Shown piece by piece: positions 1 through 8,496 of a DNA stretch of 64,000 nt (positions are counted from its first letter, which is position 1; every line of letters starts with the position of its first letter). The stretch spans positions 62,001 through 126,000 of the forward strand of contig CASDQM010000047.1 in the NCBI GenBank assembly GCA_949282745.1, given 5' to 3'. A program made the translations under genes and the position numbers. This stretch comes from an uncultured Sutterella sp. GTDB lineage: Bacteria > Pseudomonadota > Gammaproteobacteria > Burkholderiales > Burkholderiaceae_F. The notes under the pieces are model-generated. The model was not told the origin of the DNA, did not search any database, and saw only the letters and a program-made list of their open reading frames with translations.

Positions 1-1166
1 GTGAAGCCAGCCTTCGCGCCTTGCGGACCGTAAATGGCCGCCATCACGCGGGCCTGATGTTCTTCGTCCGGAGTGAAGATGGGCATGCCCATGACCTTGG
101 CCTTTTCGGCGTAAATGCCCGTCTGAATGGTTCCGCTCGTAGCGAGCAGACCGATTCGAGCCTCCTTGCCGAGCTTACGTTGAATTTCTTCCATCGTTAC
201 GCGCTGCATGTTGATGAAGGGGACCTTCACGTGGCGTTCCAGGAAGGGAACAAAAGCGTGGGCCGTATTGCAGGGAACGATCAATGCGTCGCAACCGTCC
301 TTTTCCAGGCGTTTTGCGCAGTCATAGAGCGCGAGGGTCGGATCATCTCCGCCATGCAACAGACAAGCGGTGCGGTCCGCCGTCTGCGGATTCTGCTCCA
401 CCACCACCTTGATGTGTTCCTGGTCTGTCTTGGCCGGCGTAAAACGCGTGATCTTGTCATAGAGGTCGACGGTCGCGGCCGGCCCCAAGCCTCCGATCAT
501 GCCAACCTTGAAAGGCTTGGCCAAACGCTTCCACTCGTGTTCCACCACGTAGTCCCCCACCAAGAGATAGGGATTGCAGACGGAGAAACCCTTTTCTTCG
601 AGCGCGGCAAGCGCTTCGACGGCATGCTCGCACCAAGGCAACAGCAACCCTGCTCCTTGGGCTTTCAGATCTTCTGCTACACACACGACATGCTTTGCAT
701 GATCAGCGGGATCACTGCAACAGCCGCTTTCAGCAGACGGGAAGACGAGTTCAAGGTCGGAGAATGCGGCAACAAGGCCCTTCTTTTCCGCTTCGTCACA
801 CCCACCGAGCACGCCGATCTTGGTGACGCCTTTCTTTCGGGCACAGTCAGCCACAACGCCCCACAGGGACACCACCGGAACTTGCGTCTCGGTCTGCACT
901 TCCGGAAGGAAGTTTTGAGCCTTCAACCCCGCCACCAACACGGCGGCAACACCTTCTTCGGCCAAAGCCGACACCGCGTCCATTACCGTAATCTTTTGGT
1001 CGGCCAATGCCGTACGGGCATCGGGAGCATCCGCAGGCGGAATACGGTCGTCCATCACCACTTCCACCTGAAGGCCCTTGTTCGCGGCTGCAGAGAGAAG
1101 AGCCGACTTCATGGTCACGGCGCCCTTGGGGGCGAGACCGGAAACAATACCGTAGGTCTTGAGCAT
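1..1166 (-). CDS. Tandem-domain aspartate/glutamate racemase family protein (partial)
   Basis: The frame is open from an ATG at 1166 to the left edge, so the C-terminus is missing; 388 residues are visible. It contains two consecutive copies of the Asp/Glu racemase fold. Domain 2 begins near residue 221 with a canonical GGLGPAATVDLYDKI start and carries the first catalytic cysteine in PCNTAH (Cys299); its second cysteine would lie outside the window. Domain 1 (residues 1-220) aligns by eye, but the PCNTAH position reads AGLKAQ, so one of the two catalytic cysteines is lost, while a PWCEH motif near the domain end may be the remnant of the second. Known members are single-domain, two-cysteine, cofactor-independent racemases making D-Asp or D-Glu. 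Here domain 1 is probably non-catalytic. The substrate cannot be assigned. It lies upstream of nothing obvious on the minus strand; sbcB ends 66 bp away. Confidence 0.8.
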   Translation of the reverse strand, partial: MLKTYGIVSGLAPKGAVTMKSALLSAAANKGLQVEVVMDDRIPPADAPDARTALADQKITVMDAVSALAEEGVAAVLVAGLKAQNFLPEVQTETQVPVVSLWGVVADCARKKGVTKIGVLGGCDEAEKKGLVAAFSDLELVFPSAESGCCSDPADHAKHVVCVAEDLKAQGAGLLLPWCEHAVEALAALEEKGFSVCNPYLLVGDYVVEHEWKRLAKPFKVGMIGGLGPAATVDLYDKITRFTPAKTDQEHIKVVVEQNPQTADRTACLLHGGDDPTLALYDCAKRLEKDGCDALIVPCNTAHAFVPFLERHVKVPFINMQRVTMEEIQRKLGKEARIGLLATSGTIQTGIYAEKAKVMGMPIFTPDEEHQARVMAAIYGPQGAKAGF

Positions 1167-1232
1167 AAGATGCCTCACATTCGGTTCTTAAGAGAGTTCT
1201 GTGGTTCTAAGTCTAGCGCCGGCGCGGTGCAA

Positions 1233-2717
1233 TTACGACGAGAAGTTGTCGCCAAGGCGTTCGCCCCACTCGTAGAGGAGCTCCAACTTCTCACAAGCGG
1301 CTTCGTCGTCGAGATGTTCTTCCTGCAATCGGTCGATCTCATCAAAGTACTGGGAAATGGTTCGGGCTCCGCCCTTTCCATCCCGCAGAGTCTCGGCACA
1401 GTGTTTGCGCCAACTCCGGCGCTCTTCGTCACTGAAACTTTCGGGAGCGTTGCGGCCTCGACTGCGGAACAGGAGTTCATTGAAATCTGCATCATCAAAG
1501 ACGGTATTTCCTTCACCAAGACCCGAGGTCGAGAGGGAAGCAATCCGCTTTTTCAGATCCCGGTCATGTCTCGTGCAGTCAAATCCTTTTTGATAAAGCG
1601 CTACGTCTACATCCGTTGACAGACTTTCCTCTCGTTCCCACTGTGCAGTCACCGCACCGCCCAACCTCGGAATCACATCGGCCAGGATTTCGGAGTTACG
1701 CAGACAAAGAGCCTTGTCGATCCCGTATTTTGCCGCCCGATCGTCCGAGAGAACCTTCAAGTTGGAGCAGACAAAGGGACAGGAGCTCACATTGATGCGG
1801 TAAATCGGCAGACGCTTTTCGCCCTCCTGCAGAGCCCCCTTTTTGGCAAACAGAAGACGTTGCCACTCCTCCTGCGTCAGGTTCGGAAGATTCGAAGGAT
1901 CTTCCGAGAGATCCCAAACCCACACTTCGTTCGGGCTTTGCGGATTGACCGCCAATTTCTTCACAATGGCCGTATACCCTCTTTGCTGTCCGAAAATCGT
2001 CTTGACGCAGACGACCGGCCCTTGCCCCAAGGCTTCGATCACCTTCGCTTTGGTTCGATTTTCCAAAGCCCAACGCCAGAACTTCGGCGCCTTTTCCTTC
2101 AGAAGCCTTGCCAAGTCTACAGTTGCCAACACATCACTCAGTGCGTCATGCGCATGGTCGTGCAAAATTCCATTGGCCTTGGCGAGTTCCTCCAAACGGA
2201 AGCAAACGCCGCTGCGTTCTTCTTCCGGTTGCCTGACCGTCACGTCCTTCCAGTCCGGCCAAACGATCCCGTCTCCCCGCAACGCCCAGTACGCGACAAT
2301 GACCGGATACAGATCCCAGATGCCACACCCATTCATCCACTGATGTGAATAAGGATCTTGAAAATTGCGCCAGAAGAGGAAGCGACAAACCTCGTTGTCA
2401 AATCCGAGCGTGTTGTACCCGATGCTGATGGTGCCCGGAGCATTGAAGCGACTCCACACCTCTCGGGCGAAGTCATGCTCGGGGAGTCCGCGTTCCAGGC
2501 ATTCCTGGGGCGTGATCCCCGTCAACAAAACGCTTTCGGGAGAGGGAAGATAGTCTTCGCTCGGCCGCATGTACAACGCTTCGCCCGAGCCCCCCTCCAA
2601 GAAATTCAAATCGGCATCGGTGCGGCAACCGGCAAATTGCGCAGGACGGTCTCGTCTGCGGTCCAATCCGAAAGTTTCCAGGTCATACCAATAGAACGTA
2701 TGATTCGCCTCTTCCAT
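1233..2717 (-). CDS. sbcB: Exodeoxyribonuclease I
   Basis: 494 aa, close to the 475 aa of E. coli ExoI. This is a single-strand-specific 3'-5' DNA exonuclease used in recombination and mismatch repair. The N-terminus has the FYWYDLETFG exonuclease motif (Asp12, Glu14), followed by the middle acidic residue in FDNE (about Asp107) and HAHDALSD (His190, Asp195), completing a DEDDh active site with E. coli-like spacing. The remaining residues match the SH3-like and helical C-terminal regions of ExoI. It starts at an ATG at 2717, 14 bp after the stop of rng, so it is probably co-transcribed with rng. Confidence 0.95.
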   Translation of the reverse strand: MEEANHTFYWYDLETFGLDRRRDRPAQFAGCRTDADLNFLEGGSGEALYMRPSEDYLPSPESVLLTGITPQECLERGLPEHDFAREVWSRFNAPGTISIGYNTLGFDNEVCRFLFWRNFQDPYSHQWMNGCGIWDLYPVIVAYWALRGDGIVWPDWKDVTVRQPEEERSGVCFRLEELAKANGILHDHAHDALSDVLATVDLARLLKEKAPKFWRWALENRTKAKVIEALGQGPVVCVKTIFGQQRGYTAIVKKLAVNPQSPNEVWVWDLSEDPSNLPNLTQEEWQRLLFAKKGALQEGEKRLPIYRINVSSCPFVCSNLKVLSDDRAAKYGIDKALCLRNSEILADVIPRLGGAVTAQWEREESLSTDVDVALYQKGFDCTRHDRDLKKRIASLSTSGLGEGNTVFDDADFNELLFRSRGRNAPESFSDEERRSWRKHCAETLRDGKGGARTISQYFDEIDRLQEEHLDDEAACEKLELLYEWGERLGDNFSS

Positions 2718-2731
2718 GAGCTCTTTTCCTT

Positions 2732-4189
2732 TTACGCCAACACGACGTCGTAGTCTTCCTGGTGATAGCTCGATTCCACTTCCAAGAGCACGGGCTTCTG
2801 CACGCAGTTTTGGAGAAGTTCCAAGGCCGCGGACTCTTCCTCGAGCAACATATCAATCACCACTTCACTCGCCACGATGCGGAACTCCTTGGTTTCCTGA
2901 TACTGCCGAGAAAGGCGAACGATCTCACGCATGATTTCGTAGCAGACCGTACGGGCCGTCTTGAGTTCTCCACGACCACCGCAGACCGGACAGGGTTCGC
3001 AAAGGACGTGCGCAAGCGATTCGCGGGTGCGCTTTCGCGTCATCTCGACGAGTCCAAGCTCGGTGAAGTCACTCACCGTCATGCGGGTGCGATCCGTCGC
3101 AATGGAACGGCGAAGCTCAGCCAACACTGCTTCCCGATGCTCGTCACAAGCCATGTCGATGAAGTCGATGATGATGATGCCGCCGAGATTGCGCAAACGA
3201 AGTTGGCGGGCAATGACCTGCGCCGCCTCCAGATTGGTCTTGAAAACCGTATCGCTGAAGTCTCGTTTCCCGACGAATCGCCCCGTATTGACGTCGATGG
3301 TCGTCATGGCCTCCGTCTGGTCGAAGACGAGATAGCCACCGCTCTTCAGATCCACGCGACGCTCGAGAGCACGGGCGATTTCCTCTTCTATACCATGCAA
3401 CTCAAAAAGAGGACGTTCCCCTCTGTAGAGCTTCAAATGCCCCCGCACGTCCGGAACGAAACGCTCGGCGAACTCGACGAGTTCCTCATAACTCTTTTCG
3501 TCGTCAATCTCGATGGCTTCGGTCGTTTGGTGAACCATGTCACGAAGCACTCGCTGCGCTAGAGACAAATCTTGATAGAGCAATGAGGGAGCCGGTTTCG
3601 TTTCTCTACTCGCACGAATTTCGTTCCAGAGTCGACCGAGGTACGCCATATCCTGCTCAAATTCTTCAGCAGTGGCGCCCTCTTCAGCACTGGTACGGAT
3701 GATATAGCCGCCCTTTTCCGTTTCCGGACGAATGCTCGTGAGCAATTCTTTGAGATGCTCACGCATCGCCTCGTCTTCAATTCGCTGCGAGACACCAATA
3801 TGAGGATCTCTCGGCAAGTAAACGAGTTTGCGTCCGGCCAGAGAGATCGTTGTCGTGAGGCGAGCACCTTTGGTTCCGATCGGATCCTTTGCGACCTGAA
3901 CCATCAAGGCCTGACCTTCATGCAGAACATGTTCGATCGGCTTGGCCTCACCGTCCTCAGTGTGTGCTTCAAACAAGTCCGCCACATGCAGAAAACCCGT
4001 TCGTTCGAGACCAATATCCACAAAAGCACTCTGCATACCCGGCAGGACCCGCACCACTCGTCCGAGGTAAACATTGCCCACCAGGCCTCGAGCAACAACA
4101 CGCTCTACAAAGATATCTTGTACCTCTCCATTTACAACAACTGCAATGCGGGACTCTCTAGGAGCCGCATTTATCAAAATGGTATCCAT
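2732..4189 (-). CDS. rng: Ribonuclease G
   Basis: About 485 aa; the RNase E/G family endoribonuclease that trims 16S rRNA 5' ends and takes part in mRNA decay. An S1 RNA-binding domain follows the N-terminus (GNVYLGRVVRVLPGMQSAF, about residues 38-57). The catalytic metal-site aspartates are in TIDVNTGRFVG and in IIIIDFIDM, and the zinc-link cysteines are in CEPCPVCGGRGE. I start it at the ATG at 4189 (MDTILINAAP), which matches the N-terminus of homologues. The same frame extends to a TTG at 4198 that would overlap the upstream GT8 gene. The gap to the GT8 stop codon is one nucleotide with this start. Confidence 0.94.
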   Translation of the reverse strand: MDTILINAAPRESRIAVVVNGEVQDIFVERVVARGLVGNVYLGRVVRVLPGMQSAFVDIGLERTGFLHVADLFEAHTEDGEAKPIEHVLHEGQALMVQVAKDPIGTKGARLTTTISLAGRKLVYLPRDPHIGVSQRIEDEAMREHLKELLTSIRPETEKGGYIIRTSAEEGATAEEFEQDMAYLGRLWNEIRASRETKPAPSLLYQDLSLAQRVLRDMVHQTTEAIEIDDEKSYEELVEFAERFVPDVRGHLKLYRGERPLFELHGIEEEIARALERRVDLKSGGYLVFDQTEAMTTIDVNTGRFVGKRDFSDTVFKTNLEAAQVIARQLRLRNLGGIIIIDFIDMACDEHREAVLAELRRSIATDRTRMTVSDFTELGLVEMTRKRTRESLAHVLCEPCPVCGGRGELKTARTVCYEIMREIVRLSRQYQETKEFRIVASEVVIDMLLEEESAALELLQNCVQKPVLLEVESSYHQEDYDVVLA

Positions 4190-4190
4190 A

Positions 4191-5123
4191 TCACACAAAA
4201 AGCGGTTTTACAAGAAATTTCTTTATCCTTTCATACAGGGATGGCGAATATCGCTTCATTACTCTCTCTTGCAATTCAGGAAATTTTCCTAAAAAACGCC
4301 AATACTCGCGTCCACCTGGAGAAGAAGGAAACTCCCACGGCTTCCGAGACCCAGCAAAATGAAGCATAACAGGATTTTCATACACCGCATCAACCTCATT
4401 TTTATCAAAATACCCCTCAGAAACCCCCAGCTCGTATGCTTTTTTCACAAGATACCCGGGGATAATGTTGTAATTCGCACCTATTTTTTTTATAAAAGGA
4501 TAGCATGAAATATTTAGAACATCCATATCATGATATTCAAACCTCTTCTGGCACAACTCTCGCCACCGAATCACGAGTTGGCGGTCTCTAATCTCTCTTA
4601 AATTCATTAAGAGAAGACCCGCCTGAAAATAGCTTCCCTTTCGCTTGCTGTAATACTCATTCCAATAAGGAAGATCAAGCAACTTTTTTGAAAAAGAACG
4701 TTCACGATTCAACCCAACATCTAACGAAGCAGCCAAACAATATCCACTTACATCTTCCGACCAAAGCCCCGCAAGTCCAGAAACGAAAATCACGTCCACG
4801 TCAGCATATATCACCTTTTCCTCAGGAATGACCTCAGGGATTTCCAGGCGTAAATACGTCGACCGATTAAGATGCCTGCTTTCATAAACATCCCCAATAA
4901 GATGATCAAGAGACACAAACCTCGAAAAACTTAAATTTCCAAACCCAGACAAATATGCATTAAAGTCTGAAACTATGTCATCCGAAAAAGGAGTCTCACT
5001 CAAAAAATAAAAACCATACTCATGACTTGCATCAGAATCCAAAAGACTCAAAGCCGCAATCAATCCCTGCAATTCATATTTTTTATCGAAGGTAAAAACT
5101 ACTTTTATTACTTCCTGATTCAT
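4191..5123 (-). CDS. Family 8 glycosyltransferase (LPS-type)
   Basis: 310 aa. The N-terminus (VVFTFDKKYELQGLIAAL) and the DxD metal/nucleotide-sugar motif in YADVDVIFV (residues 108-110) identify a GT8 retaining glycosyltransferase, as in WaaI/WaaJ-type LPS hexosyltransferases. A C-terminal LHFAGSRKPW motif is also typical of GT8. The gene is visibly AT-rich (many AAA, ATT and TTT codons) compared with its GC-rich neighbours, suggesting horizontal acquisition. A strong ribosome-binding site (GGAGGGGAG) precedes the ATG. It sits between sdaA (15 bp upstream) and rng (1 bp downstream), so it seems to have been inserted into an otherwise housekeeping transcription unit. The donor and acceptor sugars are unknown. 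Confidence 0.88.
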   Translation of the reverse strand: MNQEVIKVVFTFDKKYELQGLIAALSLLDSDASHEYGFYFLSETPFSDDIVSDFNAYLSGFGNLSFSRFVSLDHLIGDVYESRHLNRSTYLRLEIPEVIPEEKVIYADVDVIFVSGLAGLWSEDVSGYCLAASLDVGLNRERSFSKKLLDLPYWNEYYSKRKGSYFQAGLLLMNLREIRDRQLVIRWRELCQKRFEYHDMDVLNISCYPFIKKIGANYNIIPGYLVKKAYELGVSEGYFDKNEVDAVYENPVMLHFAGSRKPWEFPSSPGGREYWRFLGKFPELQERVMKRYSPSLYERIKKFLVKPLFV

Positions 5124-5138
5124 CTCCCCTCCCTACAA

Positions 5139-6524
5139 TCAACATTCCACCATACAAACAGCCAATCCTCCCTGACTCGTTTCCTTGTATTTGCTTTGCA
5201 TGTCCTTGCCCGTTTCATACATCGTTCGAATCACCTGGTCCAGGCTGATGTAGTGCGAGCCATTCCCACGAAGCGCCATGCGGGCGGCACAAATCGCCTT
5301 TACCGCGGCAATCGCATTACGTTCAATACAAGGAATCTGCACTTGTCCCGCGACCGGGTCACAGGTGAGACCTAAGTTGTGTTCCATCGCGATTTCGGCG
5401 GCATTTTCGACTTGTTGGACGTTTCCTCCCATGACGGAGGTCAGTCCTGCCGCGGCCATGGAGCAAGCAACGCCAACTTCCCCCTGACAACCGACTTCCG
5501 CACCGGAGATGGAGGCGTTTTCCTTGTAGAGAATGCCCACGGCACCTGCCGTCAATAAGAACTCCCGCACCTTGATCGGGTCGGCATCAGGCAGATGCTT
5601 CAGGTAATACTGAATGACCGCAGGAATAACGCCGGCCGCCCCATTCGTAGGAGCCGTCACTACGCGTCCGCCGGCGGCGTTTTCTTCACTCACCGCCATC
5701 GCATACGCCGTCACCCAATCCAAAACCGCCAAGGGATCATTGTCGGTTGCACGACGTAATTCATCCGCAAGACGTTTGGCGCGTCGAGCCACATTCAGAG
5801 GGCCGGGAAGAGGTTCGGTTTGCAGTAAGCCTCTTTCGAGTGAAGCATGCATCACGCCCCAGATCGCGTCCAATTTTTCATTCACAAGCTCTTTCGCCTG
5901 AAAAACGGACTCATTGGCCATCACGACGTCCGCAATGGATTGTTTAGTCGTGTGGGCGAAACCAATCAGATCTCGTGCGGTTTGATACGGATAGGGCACC
6001 TCTCCCAACTGTGACTTTGAATCCTTTTCCGAGACCTCCGGCAATTCGGGATGTTGCTCCTGACCGGCGACCACAAATCCACCGCCGATGGAATAAAAGC
6101 GTCTCTTGTAGAGGAGTTCAACCCCGTCGTAGGCCGAAAAATCCACGGCATTCGTGTGGAAGGAGGCGACCTCATCGGCGGCAAAGGAGATGTCCCTTTC
6201 CGGATCGAACGAAATGGAGAGCTCGCCGTTGAGGATCAACCGCAGATCTTCCTTCACCTGCTTCAGAGAAGTTTCCGCCAGATCAGGGCTCGTCGTTTCC
6301 GGAGGCAACCCCATCAATCCGAGTTGGCAAGCGGAATCGGTCCCATGTCCTTTCCCTGTCGCCGCGAGACTCCCCATAAGGTGAACCGAAACGCGGGTTA
6401 CACGACGAAGCACCCCTTTCTTAGCAAGTTGCTTCACAAAATCTAGGCCGGCTCGCATGGGACCGACGGTATGGGAGGAAGACGGTCCCAGTCCCACTCG
6501 AAAAATCGAAAGTACGCTGATCAT
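5139..6524 (-). CDS. sdaA: L-serine dehydratase (L-serine ammonia-lyase)
   Basis: 461 aa; the single-chain iron-sulfur serine deaminase that converts L-serine to pyruvate and ammonia. The N-terminal beta domain begins SVLSIFRVGLGPSSSHTVGPM, and the alpha domain carries conserved cysteines that bind the 4Fe-4S cluster in GCQGEVGVACSMAAAGL and GLTCDPVAGQVQIPC. The length matches E. coli SdaA (454 aa). The ATG at 6524 is taken as the start because family proteins begin at this motif. It ends 15 bp before the GT8 gene on the same strand. Confidence 0.95.
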   Translation of the reverse strand: MISVLSIFRVGLGPSSSHTVGPMRAGLDFVKQLAKKGVLRRVTRVSVHLMGSLAATGKGHGTDSACQLGLMGLPPETTSPDLAETSLKQVKEDLRLILNGELSISFDPERDISFAADEVASFHTNAVDFSAYDGVELLYKRRFYSIGGGFVVAGQEQHPELPEVSEKDSKSQLGEVPYPYQTARDLIGFAHTTKQSIADVVMANESVFQAKELVNEKLDAIWGVMHASLERGLLQTEPLPGPLNVARRAKRLADELRRATDNDPLAVLDWVTAYAMAVSEENAAGGRVVTAPTNGAAGVIPAVIQYYLKHLPDADPIKVREFLLTAGAVGILYKENASISGAEVGCQGEVGVACSMAAAGLTSVMGGNVQQVENAAEIAMEHNLGLTCDPVAGQVQIPCIERNAIAAVKAICAARMALRGNGSHYISLDQVIRTMYETGKDMQSKYKETSQGGLAVCMVEC

Positions 6525-6610
6525 TTTCGTTCAAACGAGAAGTGTTCTAAAAATCCAGTTCGCCTCAAGAAAGGCCCAAGGGAAACTGTGTCCGCTGAGT
6601 GTGTTTAACG

Positions 6611-7381
6611 TTACAAGAAGCCCCGCTTTTCCTTCAAGCTCTGATTATGACGTTGAATCTTTTCCACTTTTTTAGAAATTGACGGAAGCAGATCCTTCAA
6701 CTCATCCTGGCCATAGACTTTTGCAAAGCGCATAAAGTACGTGGAAGGAATGTCTTGCGATATCGACGAGAAATATAGGGAAGCAATGTCCTTCAGGAGC
6801 CATCGATGCGGGACGCTAGCCCGAATTTGAGAACGATGCAGGTCGATGATGTAGAGTCTGTTCTCTTCACGATTCCAGAGAAAGTGGCAGAGATAGCAAT
6901 CACGATGATTCACTCCTGCCTGATGCATCTTTTTCACCGTTTCGGCGAGCAATCGAACAAGATCTCTGCGCGCATTCACTGCCAGCGTTTTCCAAACGCC
7001 TTTCAAGAGCACGTCTTCGAGACTGATGCAGTTCTTGAGTTCTTCGGTGATTAAGAAAGACTCTGTCCACAAAGGGGCTACGCCACGGTACCCGTAGGCA
7101 ACGGCCGTCATGGTATCCACTCCGTGACGGCGCAGATGCCCGATCGCCTCCCACTCGTTTTTGGCACTGAACACGGGCATCCGAAGACTTAGGAGATTCT
7201 TCAACAATTCTCCAATACTACCGCCCTTATGGTACTTGGCGTAGTACGCACCTCCCTCCATTTCAAAACGAAGGGTCTTTCTCGTTTCCAACGAGCGCGC
7301 GACGGTTCCCTGCAGGGCTCGAACTTCGTCAAATGCCTTGGTTCCCCACTGATCGAACGGTTTCTTCAGAATCAACCTCAT
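6611..7381 (-). CDS. waaP: LPS core heptose (I) kinase
   Basis: 256 aa; it phosphorylates heptose I of the LPS inner core and is protein-kinase-like in fold. Catalytic-loop residues are visible in NHRDCYLCHFLWN and the metal-binding aspartate in YIIDLHRSQIR; YYAKYHKGGS holds the ATP-site lysine. The length and motifs match WaaP/RfaP. Its ATG overlaps the stop of waaG (ATGA, 7378-7381), so the two are translationally coupled, consistent with sequential inner-core steps. An 86-bp spacer separates its end from sdaA. Confidence 0.93.
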   Translation of the reverse strand: MRLILKKPFDQWGTKAFDEVRALQGTVARSLETRKTLRFEMEGGAYYAKYHKGGSIGELLKNLLSLRMPVFSAKNEWEAIGHLRRHGVDTMTAVAYGYRGVAPLWTESFLITEELKNCISLEDVLLKGVWKTLAVNARRDLVRLLAETVKKMHQAGVNHRDCYLCHFLWNREENRLYIIDLHRSQIRASVPHRWLLKDIASLYFSSISQDIPSTYFMRFAKVYGQDELKDLLPSISKKVEKIQRHNQSLKEKRGFL

Positions 7382-8457
7382 ACCCGCTCTCCCTGCAACA
7401 AGGTTCTCGCGATGTCATGATGAGAGGAATAAAAAGAGCCGGAAGTCATGAAGTCACGTGCATTGCGAGAGCATTCCGACAACCTGCCCTCGGAATTCAA
7501 CATGGCTTCCAACACTCTCACCAACTCCTTGGGATCGTCCGTATTGGGCACGATCTCGCCAGCCTTTGCCTCAGCTACGTACTGAGCATAACCGCACTCT
7601 TCCGAAGCAATGACAGGCAATCCTTGAGAAAGAGCTTCCAACAACACCAGTCCGCCGGCCTCTTTCCTTGCCGGATGAACAAGCAAAGTTGCCTCAGCAT
7701 AAATTTCTCGAAGAGCTTTCACCGGGCCAAGGAATTGAACCTTCCATCCCTTGGCACGCGCCTCCTTCAAGAAAGGAAACTCACACTCCTTCGAACCGGC
7801 AACCGTAAGAATTTTCTTTTTATCGCCGACCAAATGCGCCAAAGAACAAGCATGCAACACGCGATCCAAACCTTTGAGTCGCAGGTTGGAAGCGACAAAC
7901 AACAGACGATGTTCATTAATGCACTGTTCGGAGCGGACACATTGACGAAACTCCTTCCGCAAGTTGGGTTTCACCAGAACAAAGCGCTCCTCCGACACAC
8001 CGTAGGCTTGTTTGTAATCCTCTATTTGTCGTGTTGTCAGCCCGAAGCAAACCGTGTGCGGATTGTCGAAAACGCCAGCCTCCAGCGACAGGTACGTTCG
8101 ATAACGCGGCAACAACTTCTTGATCCAACTCTCACAGCGAGACTTCAGGCAACCATCGGCACAAAAATAAAAATCCAAACCGCCCATCTTCACGAACCCA
8201 AGACGGATTTGAATTTTTCTTTCTTCGGACAACCTCAAAGCCCGCCGCGCGAATTGCTTCGCACGCCCCGCATTGGTCCACCCGGGACAGTGAATTTTGT
8301 GAACCATCACGTTCTTGAGAGGCAGTTCTTCCGTTAGCTCCTGCAGAAAAACCTCTACCTCCGCCCCCTGATCTAGAAGGGCCTGGGCAATGCCTACAAA
8401 ATCTCGTTGCTGTCCACCAAACGGAAAGTATCGATGCAAAAACAAGCCGACTTTCAT
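7378..8457 (-). CDS. waaG: LPS core glycosyltransferase WaaG-like (GT4)
   Basis: 359 aa from the ATG at 8457. I prefer this start to an in-frame ATG at 8478 because MKVGLFLHRYFPFGGQQRDF aligns exactly with the WaaG N-terminus and has AGGG a few bases upstream. WaaG adds the first outer-core hexose (glucose in enterics) to heptose II at the inner face of the membrane. A C-terminal GT-B nucleotide-sugar site is seen at LVHPARKEAGGLVLLEALSQGLPVI. It follows msbA by 39 bp and overlaps waaP by 4 bp. The exact sugar used here is not shown by the sequence. Confidence 0.92.
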   Translation of the reverse strand: MKVGLFLHRYFPFGGQQRDFVGIAQALLDQGAEVEVFLQELTEELPLKNVMVHKIHCPGWTNAGRAKQFARRALRLSEERKIQIRLGFVKMGGLDFYFCADGCLKSRCESWIKKLLPRYRTYLSLEAGVFDNPHTVCFGLTTRQIEDYKQAYGVSEERFVLVKPNLRKEFRQCVRSEQCINEHRLLFVASNLRLKGLDRVLHACSLAHLVGDKKKILTVAGSKECEFPFLKEARAKGWKVQFLGPVKALREIYAEATLLVHPARKEAGGLVLLEALSQGLPVIASEECGYAQYVAEAKAGEIVPNTDDPKELVRVLEAMLNSEGRLSECSRNARDFMTSGSFYSSHHDIARTLLQGERV

Positions 8458-8496
8458 TTTTCCCTGCCAAACGTTCATCGCTTCGAGGTTGATGCG

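Noticed and set aside
21-1619. Long plus-strand open frame of 532 codons
   Set aside because: It is antisense to the racemase and sbcB genes, gives no recognisable protein and reflects the third-position GC bias.
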